Part shown: one piece after another, positions 41,311 to 50,452 of the stretch | How the letters are laid out: the number at the start of each line of letters is the position of its first letter | Position numbering within the stretch: the stretch's first letter is position 1 | DNA from: Trichobilharzia regenti | Lineage: Eukaryota > Platyhelminthes > Trematoda > Strigeidida > Schistosomatidae | Assembly (NCBI GenBank): GCA_944472135.2 | Contig: OX235263.1 | Coordinates: forward strand, 24,171,379 to 24,235,378 | Direction: 5' to 3' | Length of the DNA: 64,000 nt | The notes under the pieces: model-generated | Database searches by the model: none | What the model saw: the letters and a program-made list of their open reading frames with translations, nothing else | Told to the model about the DNA's origin: nothing | Position numbers and translations under genes: made by a program

Positions 41311-42055
41311 TAATAACTCCTTAAAATCACTAGATCGATACTCTAAAGTCATAAAATTGAAAATTCTTGTTTTATTCTACTTTACTGCATAAATTATTCT
41401 TGTACACCTGTTTCTATACATAAATCATATGTTTTAACTTTGAATAATTTATTAGTTTAAATTATAATCATAGTAGGCACTGTTTTATTACAATAGTTTG
41501 CGTTATGTGTTATAGAATTTACACTTAGTTTTGCCATAAAATCTCTCTCGGGACAATTAAAACCCGTTAAAGGTAGGCTTTGCTATACAAATCAGTACAA
41601 TTTGATTTTTGTATTCCTTAAACTTTCTAAGTGATACTTATGATTTATTCAATTTTAATGAATCACTTCTGATTTCGGCAGCATATTCCAGCATTTAACA
41701 GTTAAACTTTCACAAATTAGTTCTTAATTGTAGGGTTTTAGTGATACCTTAATGCTATTTTTATGAAGTGCATATGATTATATACAATGCGAAACATACT
41801 ACTGAATGATGTGAGTAGCTGGAGAAACACCTCATTTCGGTCGGTAGCGATTAACAACCGGATTGTGGGGATCTGTAAACACAAGAAGGCTGTTTTTATC
41901 GTCTGTGACCAAGGTAATCATTGATGTATCTAACTAAACTGACTCAGATATCTAGCTGGGATTCCAGTAACCTGCTATGATGCGTCTTTGTGAGCTGAGT
42001 CACTCAAAATACATCAATGATAAGATTAACGCTGAACAGGAGAAGTCACCGATAG
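41311..42055. other. No recognised feature
   Basis: AT-rich, no credible open frame or repeat match. Confidence 0.45.
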
Positions 42056-42059
42056 ATGT

Positions 42060-42240
42060 TTCGATCACCTTGATCTAGCACTGAGTGACCCAATTTCAAA
42101 TCTCAGAAATTACATGAATTCATTCAAGATTACAGATACGCCTTATTGACTGATGAGTACCAACAAGGACGAAACCCAGGTCAAACTAGCCTTCCTGAAG
42201 ACTGCCTCTAACCATGTAATAATAGATATTCTGAGCGCAC
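42060..42240 (+). repeat. Family D SINE with hammerhead block
   Basis: Decayed head (GATCTAGCACTGAGTGACCC, B-box region AATTTCAAATCTCAG), then TTCATTCAAGATTACAGATA and the ribozyme block at 42150-42182. It keeps the family's order of blocks but has lost much of stem I. Confidence 0.55.
42150..42182 (+). ncRNA. Family D hammerhead, catalytic boxes intact, stem I lost
   Basis: CTGATGA (42150-42156), stem II GTAC-CAACAA-GGAC (three of four pairs), GAAA (42171-42174), stem III ACC-CA-GGT, cleavage C 42182. The flanks (CCTTATTGA and AAACTAGCC) do not form the GCCTTG/CAAGGC helix of the other copies, so folding into an active form is doubtful. Confidence 0.55.
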
Positions 42241-42744
42241 CATAATAATGTTTATGGAGTCCGTAATAATAATTAATGCCCGATCAAAATCCCTTTGTGT
42301 TACTTATTATCTACAGCTAACTGCCTGCATGAGTTTTCTAATTTGATACCACTATGTCATTTATTTTGCCATTTGATATAATCAATGTTAAATTCAAATA
42401 AACTTTAAAAATTCTTTGTGGCGGTTTAACTTCAGATATTTGGAGACTTTGAAGAGTATCTGGAAGGTCGATGTACAGTCAAAGGATCCGAGAGTTGATA
42501 AAACACACACTAATTGAACATGGAACCAACAATCTTTCGAAAAATTCATTTCTCTCTTTAGAGAACAAAATGATTAATATTTCACGAGATAAATCGGTTC
42601 TTTGTAAATGTTTTCAAGTACTATGGCTCTTCTTATCCTGTGTTGTTAGAAGGTCAGAAATACTTCCTTATCAGTCAGCAGTTATAGAGCAAACTATTTA
42701 TCTGCATGATTTCCAAAATGCTGAAAGAACTACTATTAGACTAC
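42241..42744. other. Anonymous stretch with a 108-codon open frame
   Basis: A plus frame at 42471-42797 (RIRELIKHTLIEHGTNNLSK near its start, then CKCFQVLWLFLSCVVRRSE) is open but unrecognised. Its last third runs into the neighbouring SINE, which argues against a real gene. Confidence 0.3.
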
Positions 42745-42985
42745 CTTCCTTTTTTATTCCTTTACGTTCCCTGTGGAACAAAGGGCTTCAAGCTTGAAGT
42801 TTCGGTAGTAGTGTTGATTATTTTTACAGGATGGGGTTGCTAGCCTGCCTCATGCCCAACCTTTCATTTTTAGCAGTCTTACTACTGGCTCAGTGAGGTA
42901 AAGGAGTGAGTCGGTGGTCAGGGATCGAACCCCGGACCACCTGAGTGGTCGGCAAGCGCTCTACCACTGTGCCATCGACGCACAT
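42745..42985 (-). repeat. tRNA-type SINE (family F)
   Basis: Minus strand: head GTGCGTCGATGGCACAGTGG, TAGAGCGCTTGCCGACCACT, B box GGGGTTCGATCCCTG, body and end matching 36886-37118. Confidence 0.75.
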
Positions 42986-43179
42986 GTATGAAGTATGTCA
43001 ATGACTATAATTCTTATCCATCACTACTCTATATTAACTGATTTATTCTTTTAGTCTGCAAACTTGCTTATATAATTATTCACAGCTGAGTACTTGATGA
43101 ATTCATTGAGACATTCCCCCTGATTACCATTATTTTATATACCTGTTTCTCGATTCTACAAATAAACTAGTTTTGGCCA

Positions 43180-44296
43180 AGTTAAACTATAAGCATCACT
43201 AACTACCAATCAGCGAACGACTTCGGATCGTCCAATGAGGTTCATGCACGTGAGTTCAAGGTTGTATAGCGCTTGATTCGTACCAAATGAGTGCTCTAAC
43301 GAAGTTATGCTTGCATTTCGAGGAGGATAAAGTTTTGTAGTATTTCCAAAACTTTGTGTTGCTTAAGAAGGACAGGATTTGTTCATATGGTGGTGTCATA
43401 AGTTCATAAAGCTTTGGCAGGTCGATTGATGGATATGTCCATCGTTGTAGAATTCGCTTGAGACGATTTACTATTAGGGAAGATAAGCTGATAATTTTAA
43501 TATTTCGTAGGAACATTTTTTGCTAGATAGCATCTCTCCCTAACGCAGATTTTGTATATTTGTAACTACTGGGTTTCAAAACAGCCTGTGAGAGGCGTAG
43601 ATGCTGAAGCCGAAAGTAGCCTCGTGTCAACAGTTCAGTGGTATCAGCACTGCAGAGACATCGCATCAAAGAAAATGGAGAAAATTTCTTCGTTGTTAGG
43701 CGAAGAAGGTATCGTCGTACACTTGGACGAAATTGTATTACTGAAGAAGAAATACAACCATCGCCGTGATTCAGCCAACAGTATTTGGGTGATCGGTTTA
43801 TATAACACCTCCTCGCGGAAAGGACTCGTGGAGAGAATACCAGATAGAAAAGCAACTGCTCTAATACCTATTACTACTAGACTTGTGAAACTGGGGTCAA
43901 TAATACATACGCATGAATGGAAGGGTTATAACTCTCTGTCATCTCTTGGATATATTCATCACAGAGTGAACCATTCTAGTGATTTTGTCGATCCCATTAC
44001 AGGGACACACACGAATTCTATAGAAGAATTTTGAGGAAGATTGAAAAATAGGATTAGGACTATAAATAGATCTCAAAAGGATCTCATTTAAAGTCATTTG
44101 GATGAATTTACTTACAGAATATGGTGTGACTTTTCTATTGACATTCCTATACTAAACTGGAAGATGTTTCTATCATATGTTAGACAAAGATACCCTATGT
44201 AACAGTTTCATGCAGTTTTTATGCTTTTTTTCCCGTGACTGGTTCGTTGAAGGTCGTTCGCTGACTGGTAGTTAGTGGTGCTTAAAGTTTAACTTT
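43180..44296 (+). mobile_element. Merlin-superfamily DNA transposon
   Basis: The terminal inverted repeats pair over about 45 bp: the left end AAGCATCACTAACTACCAAT and CAGCGAACGAC (43190-43222) mirrors the right end GTCGTTCGCTGACTGGTAGT and TAGTGGTGCTT (44252-44282). It encloses a transposase gene. No clean 8-9 bp target duplication could be assigned by eye. Merlin elements are established in schistosomes. Confidence 0.8.
43552..44034 (+). CDS. Merlin transposase (IS1595/ISXO2-like DDE), C-terminal part
   Basis: 160 codons. Motifs in order: VHLDEIVLLKKKYNHRR (about residues 56-72, first catalytic Asp), IWVIGLYN, then IHTHEWKGYNSLSSLGYIHH (about 118-137; the DEW-type Asp position reads H here) and VNHSSDFVDP plus GTHTNSIEEF. 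The HTNSIE segment holds the final catalytic residue of the IS1595-like fold. The frame stops at TGA 44032-44034, where related proteins read W (EEFW); in the same frame RLKNRIRTINRSQKD follows. One stop and one altered acidic residue suggest an inactive copy. The DNA-binding N-terminus is not recognisable. Confidence 0.85.
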   Translation: MYICNYWVSKQPVRGVDAEAESSLVSTVQWYQHCRDIASKKMEKISSLLGEEGIVVHLDEIVLLKKKYNHRRDSANSIWVIGLYNTSSRKGLVERIPDRKATALIPITTRLVKLGSIIHTHEWKGYNSLSSLGYIHHRVNHSSDFVDPITGTHTNSIEEF

Positions 44297-44299
44297 GAC

Positions 44300-44621
44300 T
44301 TAGTTTTAAAGGTCATTATACAGACTTTCATCAACATTTGACTGCCTTCGATAATGAATATCAGATGATCCGTCAGAAAGGATAAGAGACAAGGGACCTT
44401 GAAATGCAGGAAACCAATCAAGAACCTACTACTCGGAAAATATGCTGGACAAAATCAAGGTGAATTGGATATACGTTGATGAGAGCATTGGTTGACACCA
44501 CGCATACTAGGCTGTCAAATGGAACCTAAATGCGAAACGAAAAATTTGTCATCTGAAAGTGATATAGAAGAGATCCATGTTGAATGATTTTAATATGCGG
44601 ATAACAAAGCTAGTCAGAATT
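44300..44621 (+). mobile_element. Highly decayed RTE LINE fragment
   Basis: Weak but ordered similarity: TFINI-LPSIMNIR, then DLEMQETNQEPTTRKICWT and the PRILGCQMEPKCETKNL-like tail. No intact frame. Confidence 0.5.
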
Positions 44622-44667
44622 TCATCATGAGCTGACATTAGCTAGAGAACCATTGGAAAACCTGGGA

Positions 44668-44716
44668 GTACTGGACAGCTGTTTCGTCACACTAGTTTGG
44701 GACTCTTTAGCAATAC
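44668..44716 (-). ncRNA. Family B hammerhead, box mutated
   Basis: Minus strand: GTATTG, CTAAAGA (G5 to A, an invariant base), GTCCCAAACTAGTGTGAC, GAAA, ACAGCTGT, C, CAGTAC. The stems are good but loss of G5 should abolish cleavage. Confidence 0.7.
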
Positions 44717-45106
44717 GCACCCATCAACACGCTTCGAACCCAGGACGTCCCGGTTACAAGGCGAGCTCGTATACCACTAAGCCACTGGGACCCGATCCAA
44801 TGGTCCTTGAATTCTTACTTCTGCCAATTCACGACATAGCGCGACCGCTAGCCAATGTCTTCGGCAAGTATTTGTCCTCACACCCGACCCGCTGCACCCT
44901 ACTGGTCACGACTTCCCACTGGAACCCAAGTAACTACCTACCTGAGGACAAATACTCGCCGAAGACATTTGCTAGCGGTCGCGCTATGTCGTGAATTGGT
45001 AGAAGTTAGAATTCAAGGACCATTGGATCGGGTCCCAGTGGCTTCATGGTATACGAGCTCGCCTTGTAACCGGAAGGTCCTGGGTTTGAACCGTGGCGGT
45101 TGGTGC

Positions 45107-45155
45107 GTACTGCTGAAGAGTCCCAAACTAGTGTGACGAAACAGCTGTCAAGTAC
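45107..45155 (+). ncRNA. Family B hammerhead, catalytic boxes intact
   Basis: Stem I GTACTG (45107-45112), CTGAAGA (45113-45119), stem II GTC/GAC closing a long loop (45120-45137), GAAA (45138-45141), self-complementary stem III ACAGCTGT (45141-45148), cleavage C 45149, stem I partner AAGTAC (45150-45155). The only flaw is a G against A at the stem I pair beside the cleavage site; the consensus CAGTAC would pair fully. Confidence 0.7.
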
Positions 45156-45474
45156 TCCCAGGTTTTCCAATGGTTCTCTAGCTAATGTCAGCTCATGATG
45201 AAATCTTGAAACCAATCAAATCCCTACAAACCAACACTTGAAAGCTAGTCAGAATCGGAAAAGAAAAATGGGCCTTCACTGATAAATAAATAAATGAGGG
45301 GAAGAGTTGAATCAAAACACCAACAAGAAACCATCATCAGAGACCACAAGAAAATTCATCCTACTATACATGAGAAATATCTCTGAAATAACAGCTAGAA
45401 TACTGAAACTTTTTGATATACGTATAATTCAATATTATGCAAACCAAAAGTTCCAATAAAAAAAGGAGATAAAA

Positions 45475-46030
45475 TTAACACCATTTACAAAATAAATTGT
45501 ATGAACTGTAATAAGCATTACATTGGCCAAAGTGGGCGTTCCCTTCGAATTAGAATCCAGGAACACAAATCACCTGTGAAAAGACACGATATATATTCTT
45601 TAGTATCAATGCATATAGACAATTGTGGACACCAATTTGATTGGGATAATGTCGACATTTCAGAAAGAGGAAATACCAAAAGTGCACTCAGGGAATTCCT
45701 AGAAGCCTGGTAGTCAAACGAATAAGCAATTAACAAACACGTTAATATAGACCAAATATACCGACTAATAAAAGGTAAATTAGGTGATCAAAAAATTTAA
45801 AATCCAAGTCAATAGGAAATGATCAATACACATACGTAAAGATGGTTATCGGGAGACGTAATTCTATCACTCATGGAAAAAATTTAAATCAGTTCACTTT
45901 ATGCTAAAAATTGCGCTGAAGGAGAATGTTGTCCAGAAGAACGACGAAAGCTCTGCAGCTGAGCCAACCAGCTCAGAGAACACTATTAATTACAAATCAT
46001 CCATCTGAGCTACAAACCTTCTTTATTATT
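45475..46030 (+). mobile_element. Penelope-like element (family E), endonuclease and 3' end
   Basis: Contains an intact-looking GIY-YIG segment (45501-45713) followed by the C-terminal tail in broken frames (INKHVNIDQIYRLIKGKLG) and the family E terminal block at about 45925-45975: TTGCG-CTGAAGGAG, GTTGTCCAGAAGAACGAC, GAAAGC. Truncated before the polymerase. Confidence 0.7.
45501..45713 (+). CDS. PLE GIY-YIG endonuclease core
   Basis: 70 codons: MNCNKHYIGQSGRSLRIRIQ (residues 1-20), EHKSPVKRHDIYSLVSMHID, then NCGHQFDWDNVDISERG and LREFLEAW. The C-x-x-CN spacing before HYIG, the YIGQSGRSLR signature and EHK are the Penelope nuclease fingerprint. The first cysteine lies upstream in the same reading (NTIYKINCMNC). 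It ends at TAG 45711-45713, where related copies continue with YS-N/DG. Likely one mutation away from a longer frame. Confidence 0.8.
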   Translation: MNCNKHYIGQSGRSLRIRIQEHKSPVKRHDIYSLVSMHIDNCGHQFDWDNVDISERGNTKSALREFLEAW

Positions 46031-46034
46031 TGAG

Positions 46035-47190
46035 GGGAAATCTGCCGTAACCAAATCACGTTCTGGTAATAATGTTAAATTTAGACCTACTGCAATTGCC
46101 TCTCCTTTTTTTAGAATTAACGGAAAATCTACTCTTACTCAAGCTTGTAACCTCTTTAAAAATTTTTTATTGATCCAAAACAGTTTGCTTGTAGGCAGGG
46201 TAGAAGTACTTTAGATGCTGCTGCTGCTTCTGTATTACATCATAAAAATGTTTCCTCTTTAAACAAAGGGGTCAAATCTGTACGCCGTACCTTCCTCGAC
46301 CACACATCTACTTTTGACTCAATACCTAGATGCCTTTTGTTAAATAAGCTTCCCCTTACACAAAATGAATCCTGGCCGGTTAACTGACTGCATTCTTATT
46401 TCTCAAACAAAATGCAGAATATTGTATGTATACGGCTGGATCTGCCTCTGCCTTGCTTACTGAAGTTGGTGTTCCTTAGGATGCTATTCCCTATTCTTTT
46501 CTTTTTTTCTTTCTTCTTACATGGCTTACGTATTTTGAATGAAATCGACTTAGCTAAATACACTTTCTGTTAAGTCCCAATCAGACCTATGCAAACTTAA
46601 CAGTTTTCTGTCAAACATCAGTCTGCTAGTGGTCTAAGCTAAATGGTCTTACGATGAATTCCTCAAAATGCCAAACTACTGACCTCTCCTTTAGACATAA
46701 ACGTAATCTGTAACGACTGGTTAATACATATGATGCTTGTAGCAAAGAAAGGACTGTAATAGAAACTAAGTCTAACACAGAATATCTTGGCATAGTTCTA
46801 TCCTCTGATCTTAGTTGATCATCCTATATTTTATCCACCTCCAAGAAAATATTCCGTCTAAGCTACTACATTAAGAAGCTAAAACTATCTGGAATCAATC
46901 GAACTCTGCTCTTACAGTTTGTTAACTCTTGTATCTTACCCACTGTACTTTACTACTCCCCCTGAGTCTTTCCCACTGGGCTATTGAAAAAGGGTATTAA
47001 AGGTTGGCAGTAGAACAAGTGGTGAGCGATTTAGTCAGCTTGTCACTACAACAGTTGATAGACATCTGAACTCATGCGAGAAATCGTCTAAATCCGTTTT
47101 GTCTCACCCTCAACACCCAGCCCACGTATTCTGAACTCTCCCCTTGTATATCATCTGGTAGAATTAGAATTCAGTACAAAAGATTATATG
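46035..47190 (+). mobile_element. CR1/jockey-like LINE, reverse transcriptase relic
   Basis: Broken frames read in order: RTFLDHTSTFDSIPRCLLLN (46280-46350), KLPLTQNESWPVN, VGVP-DAIPYSF (where VPQGS is expected), LHGLRILNEIDLAKY, SNTEYLGIVLSSDLS, SYYIKKLKLSGINRTLLLQF and SCILPTVLYYSP. This is the palm-to-thumb order of a non-LTR polymerase, a different clade from the RTE copies. The catalytic YADD motif is missing: AKY is followed directly by TLSVKSQSDL (46553-46590). Confidence 0.7.
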
Positions 47191-47211
47191 CTCATACTGT
47201 GTTAAGGAGCT

Positions 47212-47547
47212 GTCTGCTAGCCGAAATCGGTAGACAGCAATTTATTTCAATGTTTTCGTCCCATATCTTGGTCATGAGAAAAGAACAAGAATAAAGACTA
47301 ACTCAACAACCAATCACAGCAGACTTAGCGTGGGCGGATATGATTCGCAGATATCTGATCTGACCTTCAAAGAGGCAGCCACAAAGAGATGACAGAACAA
47401 CTTCCAGCGAGAAATCAACCAACCAGAAGACGCTGTTTCTCTGCTTATAATAACGCGAATAATAATGTACATAAAAATCTATAAATATCTGTTAATTTTC
47501 TCAATAAACGATTTGTTGCCTGACCCTTGTCTTTTGTCGTGACAGTA
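47212..47547 (+). repeat. Solo LTR, second copy
   Basis: Aligns with 24726-25063: TGCTAGCCGAAATCGG start, CAACAACCAATCACAGCAGA, GATATGATTCGCAGATAT, TAATAATGTACATAAAAATC, TATAAATA, polyadenylation signal AATAAACGAT, end GTCGTGACAG. The pair is clearly diverged, so the insertions are old. Confidence 0.65.
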
Positions 47548-47574
47548 CTATTTTTATTTATTTTATTTTTATTT

Positions 47575-47745
47575 TTTTTATTTTTATTTTTGATTACAGC
47601 TTGATTCCACACTGTATCTTTGGTACAAGTATGGAATTTCCAGCGTGGATATCGGTAGCCCAAATTTCGCAGGCCGACCATAGATATCAGGTGTGCGTCT
47701 GTGAGGGCTCGAACCCCGGACCATGTGCATGGTCGGCGAGTATAA
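47575..47745 (-). repeat. tRNA-type SINE (family C), head-truncated
   Basis: Minus strand: tail in the A-rich run at 47550-47590, ATTACAGCTTGATTCCACAC, GATATCGGTAGCCCAAATTT, GGGGTTCGAGCC and ACCATGCACATGGTCC. It stops at GCCGACC, so the first ~25 bases of the head are missing. Confidence 0.7.
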
Positions 47746-48099
47746 GAACTCAACGACAGCATATTTGACCAACCCGTGTTCTGTGACTGAAACTTATGAA
47801 TTACTATGTTGCTAGCAAAATAATTGGCTCTTTTGTCATCACCTATTTGTAATCTTTGGCGACAGTATCTCAACTAACTGACATTCTTAGCTGCCAGCAT
47901 TACTATTATTTACAACTTTTTTTGTAAATATATAACTTCATCGTCACTACAAATACCAAATAAGAACTGCCATTAACAATACTGTAATATTACTCCTAAA
48001 TTGTTTTCAATGCTAATCGATAAAATTAGATGTAATATTGCACCAAGTGCTGAAAATTCCACACCATGACATTAGTACTTTTTTGGAATAAAGCAAATG
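47746..48099. other. No recognised feature
   Basis: AT-rich spacer. A 142-codon minus frame overlapping it (47445-47873) reads across the SINE and A-rich tail and is not credible. Confidence 0.4.
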
Positions 48100-48138
48100 A
48101 TTATTATCACTACTCAGCATACAGAACAAGATCCGGAT

Positions 48139-48989
48139 GCCGGATCGGCAACTCTAAACTATAGCAACTCAAACCGAAACTACCCAGCGAACGGACAAAT
48201 TACCTTGAGCAGCCAATGAGGTGACTCTGTTTTATCCAGAGGCAATTATGGATGCTCTACACCTTTTGCGTTGTGAATTCTCTCCAGATCTAGTTTTTGG
48301 CTACTGTTTGGAGAACGGACTGATTGGAAGGTCAAAAATTTGTCAATGTTTAGGTATCATACATGTACAAAGATACACAAACTGCATTGATATGTTTGTG
48401 TACATGTGCAGTGAGTGCCGAAGCAGAAAATCAGTTCGAGAAGGGATGTCGTTCTTTTTTAGTTTACAGATCCATAATCAGAGTGCAAATGTATTATTAC
48501 CTATTATCCAACGATTAGTCCTGCCTGGCACGACTATTCATACAGATGAATGGAGTAGTTACGGTCAGTTATCAAATCACGGCTATATTCATTATATAGT
48601 CAACCACACAAATGGTTTTCGCAATCCATTTGATGGAACTCACACTAATTCCATCGAAAGTTTTTGGAGTCACCTAAAAAAAACGGATCAGATCGGTGAA
48701 TAGATCAAGAAATCTAATGATATACAGTTATCTGGATAAGTTTATGTACAGAACTTCGTTTAACATGAGTATGAAGACTCCTATGAGAAAGTGGGAGGTT
48801 TTTTTGGAACTTTTACGAGAACATTATCCTTTGTAACTATTTTTTGACATTGCATTACTTTTATATAAACGATTTATTACAATTATGCGTCGTTTATTTT
48901 AGCCTTCTGATTGGTCAAAGTTGCCCTCGTCAAGGCCATTTGTCCGTTTGCTACGTAGTTACGATTCGGGCTACGATAGTTTAGAGTTG
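48139..48989 (+). mobile_element. Merlin-superfamily DNA transposon nested in an RTE copy
   Basis: Long terminal inverted repeats: CAACTCTAAACTAT and AGCGAACGGACAAAT on the left (48151-48206) mirror ATTTGTCCGTTTGCT and ATAGTTTAGAGTTG on the right (48936-48988). It encloses a transposase. Shorter than the copy at 43180 and with different terminal sequence, so a separate Merlin lineage. Confidence 0.8.
48221..48703 (+). CDS. Merlin transposase (IS1595/ISXO2-like DDE), internally deleted
   Basis: 160 codons. The N-terminal part LIGRSKICQCLGIIHVQRY and MCSECRSRKSVREGMSFF carries a C-x-x-C-RS-KS-R pattern like the zinc ribbon of this family. It is joined at about residue 85 to the C-terminal catalytic part: LPIIQRLVLPGTTIHTDEW (the HTDEW Asp is intact), SSYGQLSNHGYIHYIVNHTN and GTHTNSIESFWSHLKK. 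The first catalytic Asp block (VxxDE) is missing, so the middle third is deleted. A stop follows KTDQIGE. An inactive, MITE-like derivative. Confidence 0.85.
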   Translation: MTLFYPEAIMDALHLLRCEFSPDLVFGYCLENGLIGRSKICQCLGIIHVQRYTNCIDMFVYMCSECRSRKSVREGMSFFFSLQIHNQSANVLLPIIQRLVLPGTTIHTDEWSSYGQLSNHGYIHYIVNHTNGFRNPFDGTHTNSIESFWSHLKKTDQIGE

Positions 48990-49370
48990 GTGATCCATAT
49001 TCTCACTAATAATGTTAAGTCAATCAGTGCCTTTATATCGTTTAGAGACTTGACTCTGGCGTCACAGAAAACATTTCCAACAGGCTGTTTCAAACTTCCA
49101 CCAACAACTGTTTTCTCTGAAGATTGAATAAACCGGCTAGAAAGTCTAAGCGACAAGGAATTCTGTCAGAGAATCAACTAAGAAACTATTGTCCAACTAA
49201 TAAATATACATATGGATACCGAAATGAATGGATTGGGCATAGACACATAGGGCATTCAAGTAATGAGTTCATTGTGGGTCCCAAGGGCGACTAACATGGA
49301 AGTGATCGTGTGACGAGGAAATTAAAGGTTATAAGCAACCCTATTTTCTACTTGGAACTCCAGGGAATAA

Positions 49371-49810
49371 TTAAAGCAATAAAGATCATTGCGTTGTAAT
49401 TGGTGTAAAGTCAAGATGCGTGTTAGTTCACAATTCGTCTAGCCTAACTTAATGCGAAAATCGATATAGACAGATTTTGATTGGTTGTTGGCTTGTTGGC
49501 CTCCTATTGGTTTAAAATATTGGTCAAAGCTGAAAGTTCTATTTGTATTTTCACACGGACAATTACAGGCAGAATAGGCAGTAGAATTAAATACTTACCA
49601 TATTATAATGGTGTGTGAATTTTTCTGGCATCTGAGTTTAGTGTAATGAGTCACAGGCTATTTGGATACAATAGTGGTTTGGATACTGCATTGAGATGTA
49701 TAAGAATTGCTACTAGTTGAGTATAATTCAACAATAATTTTGATTCACTTTATTTTAAGTCCCAAAATAGGCCGTATGCAATTTTTCAATAATTTTAATA
49801 ATTCCCATTG
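49371..49810. other. No recognised feature
   Basis: AT-rich spacer without repeat matches. Confidence 0.4.
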
Positions 49811-50190
49811 TAGCATTACGAACAAAATATTGAGAGAACGAACTTTTTTCAACGAATTTATTATCAAGCTGTACAATTATATAAATATGGTTTTTTCTTT
49901 AAGAAATTATATCCGATATGGGAATGAGATCAAACGTGTGAATACATGAATACATACTGATACTAGTATAAAATGCAATTAATTGAAATTAAAATATTTG
50001 TGATTATGATCATAGTTAATTGTCAAGTAGCAAAACATTTAATGTCATTTGTCAAATAATCCATAGGATATATAGATGTTGGAAAGGGGTGCATAATTAT
50101 AGGATTAGTAGGCGAATATAAAATGTTACAATATATGGTATGCAATCTGATAAGATAGAATTCCATATTGTTAAATCAAAATAATAATTT
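49811..50190 (-). mobile_element. Penelope-like element 3' end
   Basis: Minus-strand copy of the non-coding end of the PLE at 13210-14611 (compare 50090-49990 with 14300-14400). Its terminal motif at about 49872-49822 reads CAGC-TTGATAA, TAAATTCGTT, GAAA, then AAAGTTCGTTC; the box and stem III are mutated. Confidence 0.6.
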
Positions 50191-50452
50191 TGAATTAAGA
50201 ATGAGAAGTGGGACATGCGGCAACAATTCGGAGTGAGAATAATAATAATAATTGTAGTAATAAGGGAAAGGTATATAGAGTAACTGAATAAACAAAATGC
50301 ATAAATAAATAAACGTCTATCCCTCTACGGCCAAGGCAGAAGCAGGGATTGTACATACTTCTTTTGCACACAATTGTACACAAAGGCCTGGCTTAAAGTT
50401 ATGAACTGCCAAAGCCTTAGCTTGATAATCGCCACAGCTAAATAAATAGTTT
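50191..50452. other. Spacer
   Basis: Nothing recognised; a short (ATA)n run lies near 50238-50255. Confidence 0.4.

Larger units (their letters stand above)
44622..45203. repeat. Palindrome of two family B SINEs, ~259-bp arms
   Basis: Arms 44622-44879 and 44944-45203 are near-perfect complements around a 64-bp spacer. Each arm is a complete family B unit: head CAGTGGCTTCATGGTATACG or its mirror, B box, hammerhead, TCTCTAGCTAATGTCAGCTC tail, and 5' extension with GAGGACAAATACTCGCC. The two ribozyme copies differ at a key base. Confidence 0.9.
48100..49370 (+). mobile_element. RTE LINE split by a Merlin transposon
   Basis: ACAGAACAAGATCCGGAT (48121-48138) is the RTE segment that normally continues into ATTTTCAAC-TCCAATG-GAAGTCAGTGC. 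That continuation appears at 48995-49040 (ATATTCTCACTAATAATGTT, then AGTCAATCAGTGC), after the Merlin element. The rest of the RTE fragment runs to its tail near 49370. Confidence 0.7.

Noticed and set aside
43256..43516. 86-codon minus-strand frame near the Merlin transposase
   Set aside because: Lies antisense to the 5' part of the transposon and has no recognisable family.
47445..47873. 142-codon minus-strand frame
   Set aside because: Reads across a solo LTR end, an A-rich run and a SINE; no coherent protein.
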